Translations under genes and position numbers: made by a program
The notes under the pieces: model-generated
Database searches by the model: none
What the model was told of the DNA's origin: nothing
Seen by the model: only the letters and a program-made list of their open reading frames with translations
Origin: CAMYLR01 sp039590215
Lineage (GTDB): Bacteria; Gemmatimonadota; Gemmatimonadetes; JACCXV01; JAHWKZ01
Assembly: GCA_039590215.1 (NCBI GenBank)
Contig: JBDHFX010000047.1
Coordinates: forward strand, 1 to 21,084
Direction: 5' to 3'
DNA: 21,084 bases
Shown: one piece after another, positions 16,836 to 21,084 of the stretch
How positions within the stretch are numbered: the stretch's first letter is position 1
Layout: every line of letters starts with the position of its first letter

Positions 16836-17044
16836 GGTGGGAGCTTCTTGTTAGCCGCCAGCGCTAGCACGTATCCGCAGCGCTCGCACTGATAGCCACC
16901 CTCACGAGCGACGATCTCTCCGGTGCGGAATTGGTGCCCGATCTCGAGAACCGTCTCCTCGTACTTGCGCTTGGCGAAAGAACCGGCCACGATGGCCGCA
17001 CTAGCTCCCGCCAAGCTCCACAGCACGCCTTTCCATCTGCCCAC
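16793..17044 (-). CDS. Small membrane-anchored zinc-ribbon protein
   Basis: 83 residues from GTG 17044, which has AAGGAGAG 6 nt upstream. A short hydrophobic helix (about 6-23, GVLWSLAGASAAIVAGSF) precedes a linker with KRKYEE. A C-terminal zinc ribbon follows with ligands Cys53, Cys56, Cys71 and Cys74 (CERC...CPKC). This is the first gene of the leftward unit and its end overlaps the vWA gene. Zinc ribbons of this type bind metal structurally and often mediate protein or nucleic-acid contact. I do not recognise a characterised homologue. A regulatory or chaperone role for the cluster is only a guess. Confidence 0.75.
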   Translation of the reverse strand: MGRWKGVLWSLAGASAAIVAGSFAKRKYEETVLEIGHQFRTGEIVAREGGYQCERCGYVLALAANKKLPPCPKCSHSRYRKIS

Positions 17045-17088
17045 AGATCACTCTCCTTGAACGCACAACCCAGTAGGAAGATGCGGTC

Positions 17089-17117
17089 AAGCTACCGATG
17101 CCTTCTGGAGCCGTCAA
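17089..17117 (-). promoter_or_regulatory. Candidate promoter for the leftward envelope unit
   Basis: On the minus strand TTGACG (17112-17117) and TAGCTT (17089-17094) are separated by 17 nt. The -35 box is near consensus and the -10 box weak. It lies about 45 nt upstream of the GTG at 17044. Confidence 0.45.
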
Positions 17118-17137
17118 AACCCGGTCTCATCCAGCGC

Positions 17138-17166
17138 TTGACGACCGCGCCGAGGCCAGCCATACT
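17138..17166 (+). promoter_or_regulatory. Candidate sigma70-type promoter for the rightward gene
   Basis: TTGACG (17138-17143) and CATACT (17161-17166) are 17 nt apart, an ideal spacing, and lie about 40 nt before the ATG at 17207. The two -35 boxes of this divergent region, CGTCAA at 17112 and TTGACG at 17138, form an inverted pair 20 bp apart. The 162-bp gap holds nothing else I can recognise. Confidence 0.55.
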
Positions 17167-17206
17167 GATCCGCCACGACGCCCTTTTGGCCCGAGAGGAG
17201 TGATAC

Positions 17207-18004
17207 ATGCCGGATCCCCATGCTGTTCGAATGGATGAAGAGATCGCGCGGATAGAAAACCGCGGCAGGACTCGCATGCTCTTCGTGGTCCTCGGTGGCC
17301 TCCTGGTCATCCTGCTCGGCGCCATTGTCGTGTTCGGCGGCCGCGAGCGGGCACGACTGAGCGCTGAGGCCGCACGCCCAAAGACCGAGGCCGTGAACTT
17401 CGGCCAGTATCTAGGAACGGTGGGCACGCAAGCCGTGTTCGTGAACGGCGACGAACTGGCCTACGTGCAATTGACCGGCGAAACAACGGTCGACAGCGAC
17501 TCCCGTTTCGCTCGTCCGGTGGAGTACGACCAAGCCGGACAGCCAATCGGGATGCAAGACGGGATCACCCATTGGTCCTTGGCGTCGGTCGACAGCATGT
17601 CGGTCGTAATCGAGCCGATCGCTAACCCGCTGACCGGCGTCAACCTCAACGACTACCGGCAGCTGCCGCTGGCTTCCATGACACCGGACGACTACGGCTC
17701 GGGAGGACCCCGGGATTGGCAGTCCCTGCAGGAGCAGGGGTCGAACATAGCCGTCAGCGGCCAGGCGCAACGGGTTGAGGGCGCGGTCTATCTGACGGCC
17801 GATGATGTCCGCGTGCGGCTCCAGGGGATCGAAGGGCTGAGTGCGGTCGACAGCCTCGAGGTGGCATGGGCGACCCAGAACAATGCTCGTCTCAGCGCGT
17901 TTGGACGCATCAGCTCGACCTCGCGTGCAACAGAATCAGCGTTGTTTGTAATGACGGTGACCGCAGTCCATCCGACGGGTAGCACGACGACGCCAAGCGA
18001 GTAG
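17207..18004 (+). CDS. Unrecognised single-pass membrane protein
   Basis: 265 residues and the only plus-strand gene. The ATG has GAGGAG with 6 nt spacing. A charged N-terminus (MPDPHAVRMDEEIARIENRGR) precedes one strong membrane segment (about 24-44, MLFVVLGGLLVILLGAIVVFG). The rest is a periplasm- or surface-facing domain of mostly beta character with repeated short strands (YLGTVGTQAVFVNGDELAYVQLTG; VEGAVYLTADDVRVRLQGI). It is rich in Ser/Thr/Asp/Gln and ends TTTPSE. There are no cysteines and no catalytic motif I recognise. It faces the leftward unit across a shared promoter region, so co-regulation is possible. I do not know its function. Confidence 0.75.
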   Translation: MPDPHAVRMDEEIARIENRGRTRMLFVVLGGLLVILLGAIVVFGGRERARLSAEAARPKTEAVNFGQYLGTVGTQAVFVNGDELAYVQLTGETTVDSDSRFARPVEYDQAGQPIGMQDGITHWSLASVDSMSVVIEPIANPLTGVNLNDYRQLPLASMTPDDYGSGGPRDWQSLQEQGSNIAVSGQAQRVEGAVYLTADDVRVRLQGIEGLSAVDSLEVAWATQNNARLSAFGRISSTSRATESALFVMTVTAVHPTGSTTTPSE

Positions 18005-18014
18005 CTATTTGGCG
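17991..18014. terminator. Small hairpin spanning two abutting stop codons
   Basis: CGCCAA (17991-17996) pairs with TTGGCG (18009-18014). The 12-nt loop contains TAGCTA, which is both the plus-strand stop (18002-18004) and the minus-strand stop (18005-18007). There is no U-run on either side, so any terminator role is weak; it may be a shared mRNA 3'-end structure. Confidence 0.3.
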
Positions 18015-19762
18015 CGGATGATCGTCAGTCGAGTCGTCGCGCGACCAAAGGCGTCAAAGTAGAGATCGTACCTCTGGTCATCGGCCGCCGTGCCGACGAC
18101 CAAGCGATAGTAGTCAGCGTCAGCCCGGTCAAGGGTCCGCGAGACGTCAAACGCGCCCGACAGCGACAACCGCTCTATGTTCATTCCGTTGAACCCACCT
18201 GGCGGAATACACTGACAAGCGCTTACTTCGTCGGCCATATCGTGAAAGTCGATCGTGTGGTAGTTGTAACGCGGGCTCTCGTTAAGGCCACGGTTGCTGA
18301 TCGCGTTGGCTATGAACCAGTCGTGTAGCAACGTCTCGAAATCCTCCCCGGTCACCGATTCGATGTTCGATACGCCTCGCTTGCCACTGGCGCCCAGCAA
18401 CGGGTACAGGTTGGGTCCAAAACGGTCGCGAAGGTAGAGCAGGAACATCATGTAACGGTCGTTGAAGACCGGCGAGTACTCGAGCGGCAGCAGCGACAAC
18501 CCACCGTTCTGACCGCTCAGGAACTGCCACACTCTCACCATCGCGCTTCCCCAGTATTGGTGCAGGGCTTCGGCCGAGTACGACAGGCCCTCGTTGAGCC
18601 AGCGGTCGTCACCGGCGGCGCCGGTAGTAACCAGGTGGTATCCGGCGTTGATCACGTGTTGGTGCTCGTGAGCCAGTGTAGACAAGGGGCGATCGATCGG
18701 GTCCGACGGGTTCCAGTTGCCATAGAATGACTCGATCCCCTGAGTGCGAATCGTGTCACAGTACACCCCGCCTGCACCTTCCAGCGCCGGCGACATCACG
18801 ACCAACACGCGCTGGTTGTCGTCGAGGTCGGTCGTCGGGCCGTACAGAGTCGTGTTCAGTGGGAAGATCGACGCGTCAAAAGCCGCGCCGAGCGAGTCGA
18901 TCCGCGCCTGATGCTCGTCACTCGCCGCGTCGACGTACATCGCGATCCGCTCTCCCAAGTAACGAAGCGGTGCGAAGCGGTCGACGTCGATACGACACGA
19001 CCGGATGTTGACCTCGTTGGGAATCGCGCCCGAGAGCTTCAGACCTGACTCCAAACCCGACGCCTGGACGACGTGGTCGGGTGCCGCCGCGCCGGGGCTC
19101 ATGGCGTGTGGCGTGGTGAGCTCGGCCACCCCCATCGCGGGTTTTTCGTCCGGCTCCAGTCCCTGGTACAACAGGCGGTAGGTGGCGCCGCTGCGCTCAG
19201 TGTCGGTTTGGTAGGGCATGGCGAAGTACTCGGCCCCAGCGTCAGACGCGAGTCGCACGAGCACACCATTCGTCGGCAACGTCACGTCCCAAATCGACCC
19301 CACTTGGAGATTCAGCGGGACCACCGGGGCCGCGACCACGTCAAACGGTAGGAACGACTGAGCGTCGTCTTCGAGCGCGATCGTGATCTTGGTCTTGTCA
19401 CCAGCGGCCGGCATGCTGACGTCGAAGGAGGCGATTCCCAACGAGTTGGTCGTTTGAAGCGTCGTGGAAATCACGCCCCGACCTTCCTCCCTGGTCGCCT
19501 TGAGCAGCGCACCGGCGAAGGGATCGAGCCCGCCGCCCGGGACTTCGCTCAGGACCTCGATCGACAGCGTTACGGCCCGCGAGCGATCGGCCGGAACGAT
19601 CTGCGTCCTCGGGCTCTGGTACCGGAGCTGGACCCCGTTACGACCGCCGGGCGCCCCGACGATGCCCCCGCCGTCCGATCCGCAACCCACGACGCCCAGG
19701 GTAAGCAGGAACACAAGCCAACGACTAGACACCGATCGGCTCCGCGGCCAACTGGTGGGCAC
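18005..19762 (-). CDS. Lipoprotein with HExxH metallopeptidase-like domain (M30-like)
   Basis: 585 residues from GTG 19762. A lipoprotein signal ends at the lipobox LGVVGC (Cys27), followed by a Gly/Ser-rich stretch. An Ig-like domain spans about 45-140 (AGALLKATREEGRGV...NSLGIASFDV). A protease-type domain has HEHQH at 365-369 and NEGLS with Glu391 about 22 residues later, the HExxH plus distal Glu arrangement of gluzincins such as peptidase M30 (hyicolysin). The better start is GTG 19732, with GGAG 7 nt upstream, giving MSSRWLVFLLTLGVVGC and a 575-aa product. It overlaps the uvrA-paralogue stop by 8 nt, so the two are co-transcribed. It probably acts on the cell surface; substrate unknown. 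Confidence 0.8.
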   Translation of the reverse strand: MPTSWPRSRSVSSRWLVFLLTLGVVGCGSDGGGIVGAPGGRNGVQLRYQSPRTQIVPADRSRAVTLSIEVLSEVPGGGLDPFAGALLKATREEGRGVISTTLQTTNSLGIASFDVSMPAAGDKTKITIALEDDAQSFLPFDVVAAPVVPLNLQVGSIWDVTLPTNGVLVRLASDAGAEYFAMPYQTDTERSGATYRLLYQGLEPDEKPAMGVAELTTPHAMSPGAAAPDHVVQASGLESGLKLSGAIPNEVNIRSCRIDVDRFAPLRYLGERIAMYVDAASDEHQARIDSLGAAFDASIFPLNTTLYGPTTDLDDNQRVLVVMSPALEGAGGVYCDTIRTQGIESFYGNWNPSDPIDRPLSTLAHEHQHVINAGYHLVTTGAAGDDRWLNEGLSYSAEALHQYWGSAMVRVWQFLSGQNGGLSLLPLEYSPVFNDRYMMFLLYLRDRFGPNLYPLLGASGKRGVSNIESVTGEDFETLLHDWFIANAISNRGLNESPRYNYHTIDFHDMADEVSACQCIPPGGFNGMNIERLSLSGAFDVSRTLDRADADYYRLVVGTAADDQRYDLYFDAFGRATTRLTIIRAK

Positions 19763-21084
19763 GGAGTGCTAGCCCCGTGTGCGACTCGTCGCACGCCGCG
19801 ACTTCGCGCGGCGGCCCAGCCACGACGACCCGGCCGCCCGTAGGTCCACCCTCCGGTCCAAGGTCTATGACCCAGTCGGCGCGTGCGATCACGTCGAGGT
19901 GATGCTCAACCACGACCACCGTATCGCCCCGCGTGACCAACCCGTTGAGGACTCTCATCAGCGCTCGTATGTCGGCATTGTGCAGACCCGTCGTCGGCTC
20001 GTCCATCAAGTACAAGATACCGCGACCGGCTCGCGTGAATCGACCCCGGCCACCGGCTCCGCCCGCTCGCTTGGGCCTGCGTGACAGCTCTCGAGCGATC
20101 TTCAAGCGCTGAGACTCACCGCCCGAGAGCGTGGTCGCCGGTTGGCCGAGCCGCAGATAGCCCAGCCCCACCGCTTGAAGCACCCACAAACCGCGCCCCA
20201 CCGACGGGTGACCAGCGAACAGCGCCAATGCCTCGTCGATGGTCATCTCGAGCAAATCGGCGATCGAATGGTCCCGCCACTTCACCTCCAATACCTCCGG
20301 TCGATACCTCCGCCCGTGACATCCGTCACAAGTCACAAAAACATCTGGCAGAAACACCATCTCGATTCGCTGATGTCCGTCACCGCGACATTCCAGACAA
20401 CGACCAGCTGTCGTGTTGAAGGAAAAGTGGCCAGCCGTGAACCCTCGCCTTCGCGATTCGGGCGTGGCCGCGAATAGCGCGCGAATGGGATCGAACGCTT
20501 TGACGTAAGTAACGGGATTAGACCGCGGAGACTTCCCGATAGAGGATTGATCGACGAGCACGACTTCGGCCAACCGCTCGGCGCCCTCGATGCGGTCCAG
20601 CGCCGTCGGTGAGCCCGCCCGATCTGCTACCGGTTGCCCCGTCGGCGAGAGCGTCCGATACAGAACATCATGAACCAAGGTCGACTTACCAGAACCGGAG
20701 ACCCCCGTCACCGCCGTCAACCGGCCGACCGGGATACGGACATCGATTGCCTGCAGGTTGTGCGCTTTCGCGCCGCGCACGGTTATCCAAGGTCCACCGA
20801 CTGGCCGAGGGCGAGGTTCGGGAAACGAGACCTCTCCGCGGAGCCACTCGCCGGTGACCGTCTCCGCCCGTTCCAGATCGACTGGCGATCCCTGAAACAT
20901 GACTGCACCACCGTTCGCGCCGGAACCGGGTCCAAGCTCTACCACTCTGTCCGCGCTGCGGATGATCTCGAGATCGTGCTCGACGACCAGCACCGAGTTG
21001 CCGCCATCGGTGAGCTTGCGTAGCAGGTTGATCAGTTTCTTCGTATCGCGCGCGTGCAACCCGACCGATGGCTCGTCGAGCACA
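19725..21084 (-). CDS. UvrA paralogue, C-terminal half (5' end outside the window)
   Basis: 452 visible residues, open to the right edge, so the N-terminal ATPase half is missing. It begins with the first Walker B (LDEPSVGLH), then linker strands, Walker [10 protein letters not shown], and the C-terminal zinc module CLEC...CDGC. The signature LSGGESQRLKIAREL and Walker [12 protein letters not shown] follow. Between the last two lies a Gly/Arg-rich insert (RRPKRAGGAGGRGRF) absent from the uvrA at 3300. The gene differs clearly from that uvrA, so it is the kind of second UvrA (UvrA2/class II) found in some bacteria. Whether it acts in repair, drug tolerance or transport is not readable here. 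Its stop overlaps the lipoprotein start. Confidence 0.93.
   Translation of the reverse strand, partial: VLDEPSVGLHARDTKKLINLLRKLTDGGNSVLVVEHDLEIIRSADRVVELGPGSGANGGAVMFQGSPVDLERAETVTGEWLRGEVSFPEPRPRPVGGPWITVRGAKAHNLQAIDVRIPVGRLTAVTGVSGSGKSTLVHDVLYRTLSPTGQPVADRAGSPTALDRIEGAERLAEVVLVDQSSIGKSPRSNPVTYVKAFDPIRALFAATPESRRRGFTAGHFSFNTTAGRCLECRGDGHQRIEMVFLPDVFVTCDGCHGRRYRPEVLEVKWRDHSIADLLEMTIDEALALFAGHPSVGRGLWVLQAVGLGYLRLGQPATTLSGGESQRLKIARELSRRPKRAGGAGGRGRFTRAGRGILYLMDEPTTGLHNADIRALMRVLNGLVTRGDTVVVVEHHLDVIARADWVIDLGPEGGPTGGRVVVAGPPREVAACDESHTGLALRAHQLAAEPIGV

Noticed and set aside
19779..20477. Several plus-strand open frames over the UvrA paralogue
   Set aside because: They are out-of-frame mirrors of conserved UvrA motifs.
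1..21084. Frequent GATC and CGATCG words throughout the window
   Set aside because: They appear within codons for Asp, Ile, Arg and Ser across all genes, so they look like codon or genome-wide word bias; a count against a composition model would be needed to claim more.
1..21084. tRNA, rRNA, CRISPR arrays, insertion sequences or phage genes
   Set aside because: I found no cloverleaf, spaced repeats, transposase or phage motifs on either strand.

Overview
The window is high-GC, gene-dense bacterial DNA. Almost every gene is on the minus strand; one short gene is on plus. Two outer-membrane assembly genes (an Omp85 TamA-like protein and a TamB-like protein), a lipoprotein and signal-peptide proteins point to a diderm bacterium. 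The gene mix would fit Gemmatimonadota or a similar soil or sediment phylum, but that placement is a weak inference from protein style.

Layout, left to right (transcription mostly right to left). (1) 1-3170: an amino-acid/peptide catabolism block. In transcription order it is L-serine dehydratase beta (sdaAB), L-serine dehydratase alpha (sdaAA), a DUF1611/DgcN-type protein and a dipeptide-epimerase (DgcA-type) gene cut by the window edge. Both serine dehydratase genes carry lesions: sdaAB has lost about 21 residues near its N-terminus with a frame change, and sdaAA has a one-base frame change that fuses it to DUF1611. (2) 3171-3299: an intergenic gap almost filled by a long imperfect inverted repeat. 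(3) 3300-6146: uvrA. (4) 6187-8079: a very small two-helix membrane protein, a diacylglycerol-kinase-family lipid kinase and the membrane protease HtpX. (5) 8131-14676: TamB, TamA and a YihY/BrkB-family membrane protein, with overlapping ends. (6) 14713-17044: a GlsB/YeaQ-type membrane protein, a secreted von Willebrand A protein with five C-terminal repeats, and a membrane-anchored zinc-ribbon protein. (7) 17045-17206: a divergent promoter region. (8) 17207-18004 (+): an unrecognised membrane-anchored protein. (9) 18005-21084: an HExxH metallopeptidase-like lipoprotein and, upstream of it, the C-terminal half of a second UvrA paralogue running off the right edge.

The minus-strand genes from 17044 down to about 6187 are packed with overlaps or gaps of at most about 50 nt, so they look like one long envelope-maintenance transcription unit. 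The protein set (TamA/TamB, YihY, HtpX, lipid kinase, YeaQ-type protein) suggests outer-membrane biogenesis, lipid handling and membrane stress. I found no tRNA, rRNA, CRISPR array, insertion sequence or phage gene. The most unusual signals are the paired lesions in serine dehydratase, the long intergenic hairpin next to them, and the YihY-TamA-TamB-HtpX-lipid kinase cluster.
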